Below, in pieces: positions 17,017-26,475 of a stretch of DNA of 64,000 bases. Under the pieces are notes generated by a model. That model searched no databases. It was not told the origin of the DNA and saw only the letters and a list, made by a program, of their open reading frames with translations. The position numbers were made by a program, and so were the translations under genes. Origin of the DNA: Puniceibacterium sp. IMCC21224 (GTDB lineage: Bacteria; Pseudomonadota; Alphaproteobacteria; Rhodobacterales; Rhodobacteraceae); assembly GCF_001038505.1 (NCBI RefSeq), contig NZ_LDPY01000001.1, forward strand, positions 558,001 to 622,000, read 5' to 3'. The stretch's first letter is position 1. The number at the start of each line of letters is the position of its first letter.

Positions 17017-17576
17017 AGAACGGTGACGGTGGTGCCGATCGGAATGCGTTCATACAGGTCAGTCACATGCTCGTTCAGCATGCGGATGCACCCGTTCGAA
17101 ACTGACCGTCCGATCGTTTCCGGTGCAGTGGTGCCATGAATGCGGAAATAGGTGTCGCGCCCGTTCTGGAACAGGTACAGCGCCCGCGCGCCCAAGGGGT
17201 TGCCGGGGCCACCGGGCTGGACATAGTCGTTGTCCTTGAACTTGGAATAGGACTGTGGCTCGCGTTCAATCATTTCGTTTGTCGGACGCCAGGTCGGCCA
17301 TTCCTTTTTCACGCTGATGGTCGCGGTGCCGGTGAATTCCAGTCCAGCTTTGCCGACGCCAACGCCATAGCGCAGCGCCTGTCCAGGGGCCGTGATGTAA
17401 TAGAGAAAATGCGCTTTGGGCACGATCAGGATCTGGCCGGGGGCGTAATTGGCCAAGAAATTCACCGATTGCGGCGCAAACTTCGGCGCAACCTGGAACC
17501 CTTGGGCTTGCGCGGGCAGCGTCGGGAGGACTGCGGCGGCCGCAGCGGCGGCGATGAAATGACGTCGGGAGATCAT
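17013..17576 (-). CDS. L,D-transpeptidase (YkuD domain), Tat-exported
   Basis: Periplasmic cysteine transpeptidase that makes 3-3 peptidoglycan crosslinks or anchors proteins to the wall. From ATG 17576 (GAGAG upstream) it has 187 residues. The N-terminus carries a twin-arginine signal (SRRHF, then an Ala-rich stretch ending in PAQAQ). The YkuD domain has HGTTAPETIG with His147 and SNGCIRM with catalytic Cys163. The frame is open 29 codons further upstream, but that would hide the signal. Its stop overlaps the GTG of the geranylgeranyl reductase-like gene. Confidence 0.92.
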   Translation of the reverse strand: MISRRHFIAAAAAAAVLPTLPAQAQGFQVAPKFAPQSVNFLANYAPGQILIVPKAHFLYYITAPGQALRYGVGVGKAGLEFTGTATISVKKEWPTWRPTNEMIEREPQSYSKFKDNDYVQPGGPGNPLGARALYLFQNGRDTYFRIHGTTAPETIGRSVSNGCIRMLNEHVTDLYERIPIGTTVTVL

Positions 17577-17735
17577 GGCAGTTCTCTCTTTTCGTGAACA
17601 GATCAGGGGTTTGTTGCGTATACACCCAGTAAAATCAATCCTTGAGGCACCTACCCCTGTCACGTTCGCGCAGGGTGTGTTCCTGATGCCCTGATGATCG
17701 CGAAGGCATGGCGACGCAAAGCCGTAAAACGCAAA

Positions 17736-17758
17736 CGGCCGCCCGAATGGGGCGGCCG
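17736..17758 (-). terminator. terminator of the second csp gene
   Basis: CGGCCGCCC and GGGCGGCCG form a 9-bp GC stem with a short loop, 23 nt past the cold-shock stop. On the minus strand it is followed by TTTGCGTTTT. This is consistent with an intrinsic terminator for the gene at 17782-17988. Confidence 0.7.
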
Positions 17759-17781
17759 AGTGTTTAAATCTTTAGAAAGAC

Positions 17782-17988
17782 TTAGGCGAGGGCGAGGTTG
17801 ATCGCGCTCTCACGGCCATCACGGCCGGCTTCGATGTCGAAGGTCACCTTCTGGTCGTCTTTCAGGCCGGTCAGGCCCGAACGCTCAACTGCAGAGATGT
17901 GCACAAACACATCCTTGGAGCCGCCATCGGGCTGAATGAAGCCAAAACCTTTGGTTGCGTTGAACCATTTCACTGTGCCAGTGGCCAT
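17782..17988 (-). CDS. cold-shock domain protein (CspA family), copy 2
   Basis: Second 68-residue cold-shock domain protein, differing from the copy at 14973 by a limited number of substitutions (for example KGFGFIQP for KGYGFIAP). It has the same two RNA-binding motifs, KGFGFI and [12 protein letters not shown] precedes ATG 17988. The ~310 nt upstream, up to the divergent FAD oxidoreductase, probably contains both promoters. The two csp genes are separated by three unrelated genes, so a simple tandem duplication is not the only explanation. Confidence 0.95.
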   Translation of the reverse strand: MATGTVKWFNATKGFGFIQPDGGSKDVFVHISAVERSGLTGLKDDQKVTFDIEAGRDGRESAINLALA

Positions 17989-18301
17989 GTGAATATTCCT
18001 TATCGTTTTCGTTGCTGTCCGCGGAGTGCGACAGCCCGGCGAGGTCACGTTCGAATCGATAGCCTGAGCGCCGGTTAGGGAAAACAGAGGGTCGAAGAGA
18101 AGTTCGTCAGCCCGCACCATATGACACGCCATTCGCATTCTGGCAAGACATTTCGCAGTTGATCTGACGCCATGGCGCGTCGGGAGTGTGACCGTAAACA
18201 AATTTTGCAAAACCGGCGATGAGGGGTCGCACATAGGATTTCGCGGCAGAATGCTCTGGGATATAACTGCCTGAGCAGGGCCGAAATACAGGAGGTGCCG
18301 C
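17989..18301. other. divergent intergenic region, csp / FAD oxidoreductase
   Basis: About 313 nt without a convincing gene. It serves as the 5' leader of the cold-shock gene (minus) and the promoter region of the oxidoreductase at 18302 (plus). TATAACT at about 18262 could be a -10 element for the latter; I see no matching -35. A near-perfect Shine-Dalgarno, AGGAGGTG, sits 4 nt before ATG 18302. Confidence 0.4.
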
Positions 18302-19519
18302 ATGACTTTCGCCGTTCAGGCCCCGTCGCAGGACAAGTATGACGTGGTGATCGTCGGTGGCGGCATGATGGGCGCTTCGGTCGCGTGGTTTCTGACCGGG
18401 GAACAGGGGTTTGACGGCCGGGTTCTGGTGGTCGAGAGGGACCGGACCTATCGCGACGCCTCGACCACGCACACCAACAGCTGCATGCGGCAGCAATTCT
18501 CGAACACGCTCAACATCCGAATTTCGCAATTCGCGGCAGAGTTCGTCAAGAATCTGCGGCAGTTCATGGGCGGGGACGACCGGGTACCAGAACTGAAGAT
18601 CCACAATTTCGGCTATATGTATCTGGCGGACAACGCGGCTGCGGCAGATGTCCTGCGTATGAAACACGCGACGCAGGTTGCTGCCGGGGCGGGTACGCAG
18701 TTGATGTACCCGGACGAGATCGGCGCAGCTTACCCGTTTTACAATCTCGATGGGATTATCCTTGGATCACATAACCGCATCGACGAAGGTTTTTGGGATG
18801 CTACGGCGGTGTTCGACTGCTGGCGGCGGCAGGCGCGTGAGCGCGGGGTCGAGTTTGTCGAGAACGAAGTGGTCGCGATGACGTTGAACACTGCCGGTAC
18901 CAGGGTCGACAGCGTGACGCTGAAATCGGGCGAAGTGGTGGCCTGCGGACAGGTGGTCAACGCCTCTGGTCCGCGCGCGGCTGCGACGGCGCGGATGGCG
19001 GGAATCGCTTTGCCGGTTGAACCGCGCAAGCGCTTTACCTGGGTGTTTTCGGCGGAAACGCCGCTGGATCGCGATTTGCCGCTGACGATCGACCCGTCGG
19101 GCGTGCATGTGCGCGAATATGGTGGCGGCAGTTACCAATGCGGAGCGCATACCGCGCTTGATCCGGCGGTGGCCTACGACGATTTCACCATGGACCCGGA
19201 TATCTGGCAGGATCACGTCTGGCCCATCCTCGCCAACCGCATCCCGCAGTTCGAGGCGATTCGGGTGCAATCGGAGTGGGCCGGCCACTATGCCTACAAT
19301 ACGCTGGACCAGAACGCCATCAGCGGGCCCCACACCACGATTGCGAACTTTTTCTTTCTCAACGGGTTTTCCGGCCACGGATTGCAGCAATCGCCCGCCA
19401 TGGGGCGTGGCACCGCCGAATATCTGGTGCATGGCGAATACCGGACCCTCGACCTAAGCCCGTTTCATTTCGAACGAATCGCGGCCAATCGCCCAATAGT
19501 TGAAGAGGCAATCATATAA
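18302..19519 (+). CDS. FAD-dependent oxidoreductase (DAO / FOXRED1-like)
   Basis: Flavoenzyme of the D-amino acid oxidase / sarcosine oxidase superfamily, 405 residues. The N-terminal dinucleotide fold has [16 protein letters not shown] (about residues 16-31) with the acidic ribose-binding residue in VVERD, and the C-terminal FAD-contact motif is [12 protein letters not shown]. It is probably a soluble oxidase or dehydrogenase of a secondary or N-methylated amino acid; no active-site motif fixes the substrate. It has a very strong ribosome site. It precedes the uronate dehydrogenase gene by 121 nt on the same strand; the two may be independent. Confidence 0.88.
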   Translation: MTFAVQAPSQDKYDVVIVGGGMMGASVAWFLTGEQGFDGRVLVVERDRTYRDASTTHTNSCMRQQFSNTLNIRISQFAAEFVKNLRQFMGGDDRVPELKIHNFGYMYLADNAAAADVLRMKHATQVAAGAGTQLMYPDEIGAAYPFYNLDGIILGSHNRIDEGFWDATAVFDCWRRQARERGVEFVENEVVAMTLNTAGTRVDSVTLKSGEVVACGQVVNASGPRAAATARMAGIALPVEPRKRFTWVFSAETPLDRDLPLTIDPSGVHVREYGGGSYQCGAHTALDPAVAYDDFTMDPDIWQDHVWPILANRIPQFEAIRVQSEWAGHYAYNTLDQNAISGPHTTIANFFFLNGFSGHGLQQSPAMGRGTAEYLVHGEYRTLDLSPFHFERIAANRPIVEEAII

Positions 19520-19640
19520 CCGCTTTTAACCGCGTTGCATGGCGGTGCGTCTCGGGCCATTCACGTAGGCGTCGGATCGACTGTCGGCAAAGTGGCGTGA
19601 CCAACTGGCGGTACAGACCCTTATAGAAGGAACCAAACAG

Positions 19641-20477
19641 ATGAAAAAACTCGTCCTGACCGGGGCTGCAGGCCGCCTGGGATCGTATCTGCGCGAACCA
19701 CTTAGCAGGATGTGTGACACGTTGGTGTCAACGGATATTGTGGATGATCTGGGCACGCTCTATCCCGGTGAAACCTATGTTCGCGCCGATCTGGCCGACC
19801 TCGCTCCGATGGTCGAGCTGTCAAAAGACGCTGATATGATTGTGCATTTCGGTGCCGTCTGCGACGAGGCCCCGTTCGAGCAGCTGCTTGGCCCGAACTT
19901 TGTTGGCGCCTACAATGTCTGGGAAGCGGCCTACCGCAACAATGTGCGTCGCGTGATCTATGCATCGTCGATCCATGCGGTTGGGATGCATCCCAAAACC
20001 GATTTTATCGGCATTGATGCACCGCATCGGCCTGACACCTTTTACGGTCTGGCCAAGTGCTTTGCCGAGGATCTGGCCAGCCTGTATTGGGACAAGCGCC
20101 AGATCGAGGCGGTGTGCTTGCGGATTCTGAGCTGCGCGCAGGTCAGTAATCCGCGCGCTGTCGGATCGTGGCTGAGCTATGATGATCTGATCCAGTTGGT
20201 GACGCGGGCCATTGATACGCCGGTCACCGGGTTCTCGGTGATCTATGGCGTGTCGAACAACGACCGCGCCCCGGTGGACAATTCCGGCGCGGCCTATCTG
20301 GGCTACCGACCAAAGGACAACGCCGAAGAGCATGCTGTAGCAATCTTTGCCGAGGCAGGTCCGCTTGACCCGGCAGATCCCGGCAACATGTGCCACGGTG
20401 GCCCGTTTGCGTCGGTCCAACTGGGCAACAGTGGCGTCGCGACCATGAACATCGTCGACGATCGCAAGAAGACCTAA
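19641..20477 (+). CDS. uronate dehydrogenase-like NAD-dependent SDR
   Basis: Extended short-chain dehydrogenase of 278 residues that most resembles uronate dehydrogenase, which oxidises D-galacturonate or D-glucuronate to aldaro-lactones. Motifs are the NAD-binding TGAAGRLGS (7-15), catalytic Ser110 in ASSIHAVG and Tyr135-x3-Lys139 in YGLAKC, and the family C-terminal part LGYRPKDNAEE. GAAGG precedes the ATG. A role in hexuronate catabolism fits a marine bacterium using algal or plant polysaccharides, but no other uronate genes are nearby. NAD-dependent epimerase activity on another sugar is the main alternative. Confidence 0.82.
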   Translation: MKKLVLTGAAGRLGSYLREPLSRMCDTLVSTDIVDDLGTLYPGETYVRADLADLAPMVELSKDADMIVHFGAVCDEAPFEQLLGPNFVGAYNVWEAAYRNNVRRVIYASSIHAVGMHPKTDFIGIDAPHRPDTFYGLAKCFAEDLASLYWDKRQIEAVCLRILSCAQVSNPRAVGSWLSYDDLIQLVTRAIDTPVTGFSVIYGVSNNDRAPVDNSGAAYLGYRPKDNAEEHAVAIFAEAGPLDPADPGNMCHGGPFASVQLGNSGVATMNIVDDRKKT

Positions 20478-20504
20478 GTCAGTCTCGTCCGAGGTGCAGG
20501 AACG

Positions 20505-20542
20505 GAAAAGGCCAGACCCGGTGCCCCGGATCTGGCCTTTTC
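20505..20542. terminator. bidirectional terminator between uronate dehydrogenase and RTX gene
   Basis: GAAAAGGCCAGA at 20505 pairs with TCTGGCCTTTTC at the right end, extending to a 17-bp stem with one mismatch and a TGCC loop. A-rich and T-rich flanks on the two arms suit termination on both strands, ending the + operon and the - strand RTX transcript. Confidence 0.85.
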
Positions 20543-20562
20543 ATTGATACGCTGGGGCAGCG

Positions 20563-23500
20563 TCAGCCGACAAACAGGAAGTCGTCGACCCCAAGGTTCG
20601 CGGCGCTGATGCCCGTGACGTTGATGGTATGACCGTTAAAGCTCATCGTGATGCCCGCTGCCGTTGCATTGCCGGCGTCGCCGTCGATGTCGATGAGTGC
20701 ATTGGTGATGTTGAGTGCATCAACCCGTCCCTGAAGCCCCTGACCGGTGACGCCGGACAGTCGGATGGTGTCGATGCCGTCTTCGAAGTTCAGGATCAGA
20801 TCGATTTCACCCGGCGTCAGTTCGTTGAAGATAAAGATATCTTCACCAGCACCGCCATTCATAGTGTCGTTACCCGCACCGCCGTTAAGCCGGTCGTCAC
20901 CCGCGCCGCCAAAGATCAGGTCGTTGCGCCCGCCACCGGCAAGGAAATCGTTGCCGGTGCCGCCGTCCACGGTGTCGTCACCTTCGCCACCGCCGATGTC
21001 GTCGTTGCCATTGCCACCAATCAGGCTGTCCCGTCCGGTGCCACCGCCAAGGCTGTCGTCACCGTCGCCGCCATCCACAGTGTCGTTGCCGAACGAGGCA
21101 CCCATGGTGTCGTTGCCATTGCCGCCCCGCGTGCTGTCGTCGCCCGGGCCGCCGTTGACAATGTCGTTGCCTTCGCCACCGTCCATGACGTCGTTGTCCT
21201 GACCGCCGCCCATGGTGTCGTTGCCGCCGCCACCGTTCATGGTGTCGTTGCCTTTGCCTCCGCCCATGTTGTCGTTGCCGCCGTTGCCGTTCACCACATC
21301 GTTGCCGTCGGCCCCCGAGACCCGATCATTGCCCGCGCCACCATTTACGGTGTCGTTGCCTTCTCCGCCACCGACCAGGTCGTCGCCGCCTGCACCATCG
21401 ATAGAGTCGTCGCCGCCTTTGCCATCAATGGTGTCGTCGCCGATGCCCCCTTCAAGAGTATTGTTCCCCTCGGTGCCGGAAATATTCTGATCCGGGTTGG
21501 GGTTGACGATCGCGGCTGTGTTGGCAGACAGCACCGATTCTGCGGTGCCCTGCCCGTCGATGTAATCGACCGCGACTCTGATGGTTTGCCCGACATCGGC
21601 AAGCGTCGGCGCATAGGCCGCCGCGTTCGCGCCCGCAATCTCGGCCCCGCCGCGCAGCCACTGGAAGCTGAAGGCACCCAGACCGTCCTCGTCCGCAATG
21701 GTCGAGGTGTTGACGCTTAGCGTGCCGCCGACAGTGGCAGAGCCACTGACATTCGCCGCACCGTTGGGTGCATCGTTGACGTTTGTGACGTCTGCGGTGG
21801 TGGTGCCAATCACGCTCTCGTCTGTACCAAATCCGTCGGTATAGCTCAACCGGACCGAGATACGCGCGCCCACATCCGCCTGACCCAAGGCCAGCGTGGT
21901 GACGGTCGCGCCAGAGATCGCCACCCCGTCCCGCAGCCACTGGAGCGAGAGGGCGCCCAGCCCATCAACATCGCCGATACCGGAGAACGACACCGACAAT
22001 ATCTGATCTTCGGCAAGCGTACCACTGATCACCGGGGTGCCAGTGGGTGCGTCGTTGACATTAAGCACCGTGGCGGCAACCGGAGCGGCGGTCACGGTTT
22101 CATCGACACCGCGCCCGTCGGTATAGCTGACCCGCAGGGAAATCGCCTGGCCGACATCGTCCTGCCCAAGAAGATAGGTTGATCCAGTTGCGCCCGAGAT
22201 GTCGGTGCCGCCGCGCAGCCACTGGAAGTTCAGTGTGCCCAGCCCATCCGCATCCGCAAGTGCGCTTGTGTTGGCAGAGAGCGTCTGGCCCTGGGTCGAG
22301 ATGCCGGTGATTGTTACGCCGCCCGTTGGTGGGTTGTTCGGCTCGACCACAGATTGGGTTTCGCCGCTCTCAACAGTTTCGTCGGTGCCGAACCCGTCAG
22401 TATAGCTGACCCGGACCGAGATCGAGGAACCCGCGTCGCCGATAGTCAGATCATAGGTTGTCCCGGTTTCGCCATCGATGTCGCTGCCGTTCCGCATCCA
22501 TTGGAAGCTGAACGTACCCAACCCGTCGTCGTCGGTCAGGCCGCTGGCATCCGCCGTGAGTGTGCTGTTGACCGCCGCGGTACCGTTGATGATCACTTCG
22601 CCATCCGGCAGGTCATTGACGTTCGACACTGCAGGCGTCGGATCGCTGGTCGCCGTCTCAGCCGCGCCACCGTTGATCGAGGCGGTCACAGTCAGCGTCA
22701 TTTCGGCGTTCACATCCGCCTGTTGCAGCACATATGTGGATGCCGTCGCCCCGTTGACCGGCGTGCCGTCCCGCAGCCATTGAAAGGTGACATCTGACAC
22801 TGTGCCAAAGGCTGACAGGCCATCGGTGTTGCCGGTCAGAGTCTCGCCCTGCGTCGGCGTCCCTTCGATGATCACCGGGTCGGGACTGACGATTGCCACT
22901 GCCTCATCTTCGGTCGGGATCAGCACAGACGCCGCCGAGTCAATGAACGACAGACGGCCCGTCAAGGCAAAGTCCAGCACCGCGTTGTCAAAGTTGACAG
23001 TGCCCGGCAGCACACCGGCATTGCTGACAACCTCGGTCGCCAGCGCGATTTGCTGCGGGGTCAGATCAGCCAGTGTGACAATGTCGTCGGGGGTGCTGAA
23101 TCCGTTAAAGAAATCGTCAAAGCTTTCGCCAGAACCATAGTGAAACAGGCTGTCGCTTTCGAACTGAAGACGCCAGTCCCCGGCATAGTCACCATAAAGC
23201 GTCTCGAATTCCAGCGGGCGGTCCACCGGGAAGCCATCGACAAAGGCGATATCGTTGTCGGGGTTGCCGTCACCGTTGCCCAGCAAACCCTCAAGCGTGC
23301 CGCTGTATTCGGACGACAGGCGAATATCCACATCGACGCGTCCGTCAATCACGGTCACGATCAACTGGCCATCACCATCCTCAATAGTGCCGTTCGCGCC
23401 GGCATAGACCACCGTGTAGGTGTCACCCTCGCGGTAAATCCGGTCATTGCCGATGTCGAGGAAGCTGAAGTCAGTGATGTTGACGGCAGTGCCGTTGATG

Positions 23501-26475
23501 AACACCGGCGTTGTCTCGGACCCGTCGATCATTACGGACGAGGTGCCCATCTGGGTCGCCACTGCCTCGGTCACGCTGACATTGGCGACGCCGTCCAGAG
23601 CGACAAAGCGCGCCTGAATTTCGAACGCTGCGGGACCGGTGCCCGGGGTGACACCATCGGTGCGCAGCAGCACAAACTCGCCAACCGCCTGGAAGTCATA
23701 GGCCAGCCCGTCCAGCGTCACGATATGCGGATCGCCCGAGGTCCAGCCAGTCAGATTTGCGTCGGGCAAGTCAGGCACCAGCGAAGTCAGGAAGTTGCCG
23801 TCGCGCACAAAGAATTCCCACAGGCCAGGAAGGCCAGTGTTGCCCAGCGTGGCGTCCAGCGCCAGCATCTCTTCCTGATTGCCGGATTGCGTCAGCTCGA
23901 AAAAGCTGCCGCCGGTGCCGGTGGACCAGCCAGCTCGGGCCACGACGCCGCCCAGACCGTCGGTGCCGCCGGTGAAATCACCGGAGGTCCAGTTGATATC
24001 TTCGTAGCGGAATTCGATGTTGAAATCGCCGTCGCCAGTATCGGTCAGAACCAGCTGGAAGGCATTGGGAATATCAGCACGGTTGTTGAAGAACCCGACA
24101 TCGTCCCAGGTGATGATGATCTCGTTCGTATCCGGGTTGATATCCCAGAAGATGAGATTGGTGCCGGTCGAATTGCCACCCGGCGTAATGGCGCCGGGGC
24201 CGCTGTCTGTGTCCACATCGGCAAAGAACGGCGCAATGATCGGGTTACCCGTCGAGCCGTTGATCGCGGTCGGGCTGAACGCGCCCGACGCGGTTTCAAA
24301 GGTCACGTTGCCGTTGGAGTTGATGAACATCGAATTGTAGGTGGTGCCGTTCAGCAGGATGCCGCCTTCGAACACCGACGTGATATCAATCGACTGCGAC
24401 CCATCGTCGATACGCGCCAAGGCGTTTTCGCCAAAACCGCTTGACCCGCCCAGACCGGTGCGCAGCGCCAGGCCGCGCTGCATTTCGTTCAGATCGACCG
24501 AGATGTCGGTGGTCATGTCGTCGAACTGGATCCGTTCGATGCCGATCAGCGTGTTCACATCACCTGACGAGGTGTGGGTCAGCTCACGCGTCTGTTCATC
24601 GACAATCGCCATCGTGTAATCCGAAGCATTGCCCGAGAATACGGCCGTGTCGAGGCCCTGACCACCCACAAGGGTATCGCGGCCTTCGCCTGCGATCAGA
24701 GTATCCTCACCGGTGCCGCCTTCGATGCTGTCGTCGCGGACACCGCCGTCCAGCACATCGTCGCCCTCATCGCCGCGCAGCGTGTCATCGCCATTGTCGC
24801 CGCGCAGCGTGTCGTTGCCGATGCGGCCCCACATCAGGTCGTCGCCGGTGCCGCCGTCAATGCTGTCGTCGCCGTCGCCACCATCGAGTGTATCCAGCCC
24901 CGAACCACCGTCGATCAGGTCATTGCCACGCTCGCCCAGAATGGAATCGTCGCCGTTGCCGCCCAGCAGGGTATCCTGTCCGCGGTTGCCGCGGATTGTG
25001 TCATTGCCGCCCAGTCCGACCAGACTGTCGTCAAAGATCGTGCCGTCCAACGCGTTGGCGTCATCGTCGCCAGTTTCGGTCTTGCCCAGCAGCGACGACA
25101 CGGTCACCGTCTGGTCGCTAAAGCGCAGCAATTCGACATCATCCAGTTCGTCAATGCCGTCGGCCGAGGTCACGATGACGGTTGAGGTGCTGCCAGCCTT
25201 CAGCGCCACGGTGCTGTTGGCCAGCGTGTCGTTGAACACCGCAACGTCAAGCTCGCCCGAGCCGCCGTCGATGGTGTCGTCGCCAAGGCCACCTTCGAGT
25301 TCATCATCCTCTTCGTTGCCAAACAGTTCGTCGTCGCCGGCACCACCGCGCACCGTGTCTTCGCCCTGGTTGCCGCGCACTGTATCGTTGCCGTCGCCGC
25401 CATCTGCGGTATCATTGCCGTCGCCTGCGATCAGCTGGTCGTTGCCGGCGTCGCCGTTCAGAAGGTCGTTGCCGACGCCGGAATTCAGCGTGTCGGCGCC
25501 ATTACCGCCGTTCATGACATCGTCGCCATCGCTGTCGATCAGCGTGTCGTTGCCTTCGCCGCCGCTGAGTGTGTCATCGTCGTCGCCGCCGGTCAGGGAA
25601 TCCGCGCCGATGCCGCCAATGATCTCGTCATCGCCGCTGCCGCCATCGACGGTGTCGTTGCCGGTGCCCGCGTCGATAGTGTCGTCGTCATCGCCGCCAA
25701 AGATGTTGTCGTTGTTATCGCCGCCCCTGATCGAGTCATCACCTGAGCCGCCAAAGAGCGTGTCATTCCCGACACCGCCGTCGATGGTGTCGTCGCCGTC
25801 GATACCATCAATTGCGTCTGTTCCCGAGCCGCCCAAGAGGGAATCGTCCCCGGCGCTGCCGAAAATATCATCGTTGTCGTCGCCGCCGTCGACGATGGCG
25901 GACGTGCTGCCCTGCATCGAGATGGTGTCGTTGCCAGATCCGCCCTGTACGGTATTGTTCCCGTCGACGTCAAAGATGGCGTCGTCGCCCGCGCCGCCGT
26001 CCAGGCTGTCATCGTCTCCTGCGCCCTGCAGGGTATCATTGCCGTCGCCGCCCAACAGTGTGTCGTTGCCATCGCCGCCATCAAGGCTATCGTCCTCGGA
26101 CCCGCCGTCCAGGCTGTCGTTGTCGTCGCCCCCCTCAAGGGTGTCATTGTCGGTACCACCGAACAGCGTGTCATTGCCGTCGTCGCCCTTTAGGGTGTCG
26201 TTGCCGGTGCCGCCATCAAGGCTATCGTCGCCGTCGTCGCCGAACAGGCTGTCATCCCCTTCTGACCCCAGCAAGGTGTCGTTTCCGGACCCACCGTCCA
26301 GAGTGTCGTTGCCGATTCCACCGTCCAGAGAGTCGTCATCCGCATCGCCGAGCAGGGAGTCATTGCCGCCGAGCCCAAAGATTGTGTCATTTCCGCCACC
26401 GCCCGGGATGGTTTCATCAGTGGCATCCCCAAAGATGGATTCGGGGTCGGGTGTGTTTTGGCGGATAAGGGACAT
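20563..26475 (-). CDS. giant RTX calcium-binding protein with NIDO-, VWD- and Ig-like modules
   Basis: A 1970-residue, very acidic protein without an N-terminal signal peptide; the RTX repeats and C-terminal end (LGVDDFLFVG) point to type I secretion. Order of parts: RTX nonapeptides (about 15-395), a spacer ending in a VAVFNDT-type module (to 470), more RTX (to 605), a second such module (to 680), a NIDO-like domain (about 682-892), a von Willebrand D-like domain opening at GDPHIVTLDG (about 905-1085), five Ig-like repeats of ~91 residues (about 1198-1655), and C-terminal RTX (1656-1880). It is likely a calcium-stabilised surface or biofilm adhesin. GGAG lies 10 nt before the ATG. No type I secretion genes are adjacent. 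Confidence 0.9.
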   Translation of the reverse strand: MSLIRQNTPDPESIFGDATDETIPGGGGNDTIFGLGGNDSLLGDADDDSLDGGIGNDTLDGGSGNDTLLGSEGDDSLFGDDGDDSLDGGTGNDTLKGDDGNDTLFGGTDNDTLEGGDDNDSLDGGSEDDSLDGGDGNDTLLGGDGNDTLQGAGDDDSLDGGAGDDAIFDVDGNNTVQGGSGNDTISMQGSTSAIVDGGDDNDDIFGSAGDDSLLGGSGTDAIDGIDGDDTIDGGVGNDTLFGGSGDDSIRGGDNNDNIFGGDDDDTIDAGTGNDTVDGGSGDDEIIGGIGADSLTGGDDDDTLSGGEGNDTLIDSDGDDVMNGGNGADTLNSGVGNDLLNGDAGNDQLIAGDGNDTADGGDGNDTVRGNQGEDTVRGGAGDDELFGNEEDDELEGGLGDDTIDGGSGELDVAVFNDTLANSTVALKAGSTSTVIVTSADGIDELDDVELLRFSDQTVTVSSLLGKTETGDDDANALDGTIFDDSLVGLGGNDTIRGNRGQDTLLGGNGDDSILGERGNDLIDGGSGLDTLDGGDGDDSIDGGTGDDLMWGRIGNDTLRGDNGDDTLRGDEGDDVLDGGVRDDSIEGGTGEDTLIAGEGRDTLVGGQGLDTAVFSGNASDYTMAIVDEQTRELTHTSSGDVNTLIGIERIQFDDMTTDISVDLNEMQRGLALRTGLGGSSGFGENALARIDDGSQSIDITSVFEGGILLNGTTYNSMFINSNGNVTFETASGAFSPTAINGSTGNPIIAPFFADVDTDSGPGAITPGGNSTGTNLIFWDINPDTNEIIITWDDVGFFNNRADIPNAFQLVLTDTGDGDFNIEFRYEDINWTSGDFTGGTDGLGGVVARAGWSTGTGGSFFELTQSGNQEEMLALDATLGNTGLPGLWEFFVRDGNFLTSLVPDLPDANLTGWTSGDPHIVTLDGLAYDFQAVGEFVLLRTDGVTPGTGPAAFEIQARFVALDGVANVSVTEAVATQMGTSSVMIDGSETTPVFINGTAVNITDFSFLDIGNDRIYREGDTYTVVYAGANGTIEDGDGQLIVTVIDGRVDVDIRLSSEYSGTLEGLLGNGDGNPDNDIAFVDGFPVDRPLEFETLYGDYAGDWRLQFESDSLFHYGSGESFDDFFNGFSTPDDIVTLADLTPQQIALATEVVSNAGVLPGTVNFDNAVLDFALTGRLSFIDSAASVLIPTEDEAVAIVSPDPVIIEGTPTQGETLTGNTDGLSAFGTVSDVTFQWLRDGTPVNGATASTYVLQQADVNAEMTLTVTASINGGAAETATSDPTPAVSNVNDLPDGEVIINGTAAVNSTLTADASGLTDDDGLGTFSFQWMRNGSDIDGETGTTYDLTIGDAGSSISVRVSYTDGFGTDETVESGETQSVVEPNNPPTGGVTITGISTQGQTLSANTSALADADGLGTLNFQWLRGGTDISGATGSTYLLGQDDVGQAISLRVSYTDGRGVDETVTAAPVAATVLNVNDAPTGTPVISGTLAEDQILSVSFSGIGDVDGLGALSLQWLRDGVAISGATVTTLALGQADVGARISVRLSYTDGFGTDESVIGTTTADVTNVNDAPNGAANVSGSATVGGTLSVNTSTIADEDGLGAFSFQWLRGGAEIAGANAAAYAPTLADVGQTIRVAVDYIDGQGTAESVLSANTAAIVNPNPDQNISGTEGNNTLEGGIGDDTIDGKGGDDSIDGAGGDDLVGGGEGNDTVNGGAGNDRVSGADGNDVVNGNGGNDNMGGGKGNDTMNGGGGNDTMGGGQDNDVMDGGEGNDIVNGGPGDDSTRGGNGNDTMGASFGNDTVDGGDGDDSLGGGTGRDSLIGGNGNDDIGGGEGDDTVDGGTGNDFLAGGGRNDLIFGGAGDDRLNGGAGNDTMNGGAGEDIFIFNELTPGEIDLILNFEDGIDTIRLSGVTGQGLQGRVDALNITNALIDIDGDAGNATAAGITMSFNGHTINVTGISAANLGVDDFLFVG
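20820..21470 (-). repeat. C-terminal RTX nonapeptide repeat tract
   Basis: About two dozen tandem 27-bp units encoding GGxGNDxxx/GGxGDDxxx calcium-binding repeats at the 3' end of the RTX gene. The repeats make the opposite strand appear open as well, rich in Pro/Ser/Val codons. Confidence 0.85.
21510..22880 (-). repeat. five tandem Ig-like (cadherin-like) modules
   Basis: Five consecutive repeats of about 274 bp (91 residues), each built on the pattern TLxxxTSxLxDxDGLGxxxFQWLR...ADVGxxISVRVSYTDG and ending in VxNVNDAP. They diverge more towards the N-terminal copy. Seen directly in the translation; the fold is inferred from similar surface-protein repeats. Confidence 0.8.
24660..25030 (-). 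repeat. central RTX nonapeptide tract
   Basis: A shorter block of 27-bp RTX units (about residues 480-605) between two non-RTX modules of the giant protein. Confidence 0.75.
25285..26440 (-). repeat. N-terminal RTX nonapeptide tract
   Basis: The longest block, roughly 40 consecutive 27-bp units encoding GGxGNDTLxG/GGxDDDSLDG-type repeats (about residues 15-395). An RTX block this long at the N-terminal end is less usual than at the C-terminus. Confidence 0.82.

Noticed and set aside
23050-24444. 464-codon plus-strand frame opposite the NIDO/VWD part of the RTX gene
   Set aside because: An antisense shadow of a well-supported gene; the translation lacks domains and its start lies in the coding region of the RTX protein.
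20820-26440. CRISPR-like appearance of 27-bp repeats
   Set aside because: The repeats are contiguous, codon-phased and translate into RTX nonapeptides; there are no unique spacers and no cas genes.
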